Assembly (NCBI GenBank): GCA_900762125.1
Contig: CAAFFL010000226.1
Location: 1-12,996, forward strand
Direction of reading: 5' to 3'
Source of the DNA: an uncultured Prevotella sp.
Lineage (GTDB): Bacteria; Bacteroidota; Bacteroidia; Bacteroidales; Bacteroidaceae
Length of the DNA stretch: 12,996 nucleotides
How positions within the stretch are numbered: position 1 is the first letter of the stretch; each line of letters begins with the position of its first letter. Shown in pieces: positions 12,886-12,996 of this stretch. Below the pieces are notes generated by a model that saw nothing but the letters and a program-made list of their open reading frames with translations, searched no databases and had not been told where the DNA came from. The translations under genes and the position numbers were made by a program.

Positions 12886-12996
12886 ATATAAGCAAACCTA
12901 TGGTAGGGTTGTCTGTTGGCTTCTTCTTGATATAACACGGCACGATTAACGTCCTTGCATTTTTGAAAAAAGCGATCCTTGATAATTAGAAAGTTA
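12886..12996. other. Non-coding end of window after kup
   Basis: No gene is visible. A weak imperfect inverted repeat (AACCTA, TGG, TAGGGTT; 12895-12910) starts about 10 nt after the kup stop and may be part of a transcript end, but it lacks a T-run. Confidence 0.3.

Noticed and set aside
1..12996. CRISPR array, tRNA, rRNA or insertion sequence
   Set aside because: No regularly spaced repeats, tRNA-like cloverleaf sequence, rRNA segments or transposase frames were found on either strand.

Overview
The window looks like a chromosome segment from a Bacteroidales bacterium, most likely Prevotella/Segatella or a close relative. The evidence is repeated Bacteroidetes-type -7 elements (TAnnTTTG) in front of nearly every gene, a hybrid two-component system (HTCS) regulator of the kind almost confined to Bacteroidetes, and Bacteroidetes-style lipoprotein and secreted-protein signals. 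Species cannot be fixed from the sequence alone.

Layout. (1) 1-933, minus strand: 5' part of a TPR lipoprotein that runs off the left edge, in AT-rich DNA. (2) 934-2050: a gene graveyard. It holds a minus-strand membrane-protein scrap, a tiny plus-strand ORF, a plus-strand ORF that joins the N-terminus of a UmuC-type Y-family polymerase to what looks like the C-terminal tail of exonuclease III, the first ~50 codons of a GNAT acetyltransferase (minus), and an unrecognised minus-strand gene with an in-frame amber stop. (3) 2086-9977: a compact GC-rich carbohydrate locus. It consists of a secreted CE1-type esterase (minus), a divergent 1345-residue HTCS sensor/regulator (plus), and a secreted GH3 glycosidase (plus). 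(4) 9978-10914: a stretch with several strong hairpins around a minus-strand fluoride channel gene (crcB/fluC). (5) 10915-12885: kup, a K+ uptake permease, with a leader carrying a 24-bp tandem repeat. The last 111 bases hold no gene.

How the genes work together. The esterase and GH3 promoters share an identical 15-bp sequence placed exactly 20 bp upstream of an identical TACCTTTG -7 element, and neither has a TTG at the -33 position. The HTCS promoter has TTG-19 bp-TACATTTG and only a diverged copy of the motif further upstream. The simplest reading is that the HTCS protein senses a (probably plant-wall) oligosaccharide in the periplasm and activates the esterase and the glycosidase through this site. 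This makes a three-gene regulon without a SusC/SusD pair in the window. The shared operator is the most informative finding here. No wholly new system was recognised; the fragment region and the structured leaders are the other parts worth a second look.
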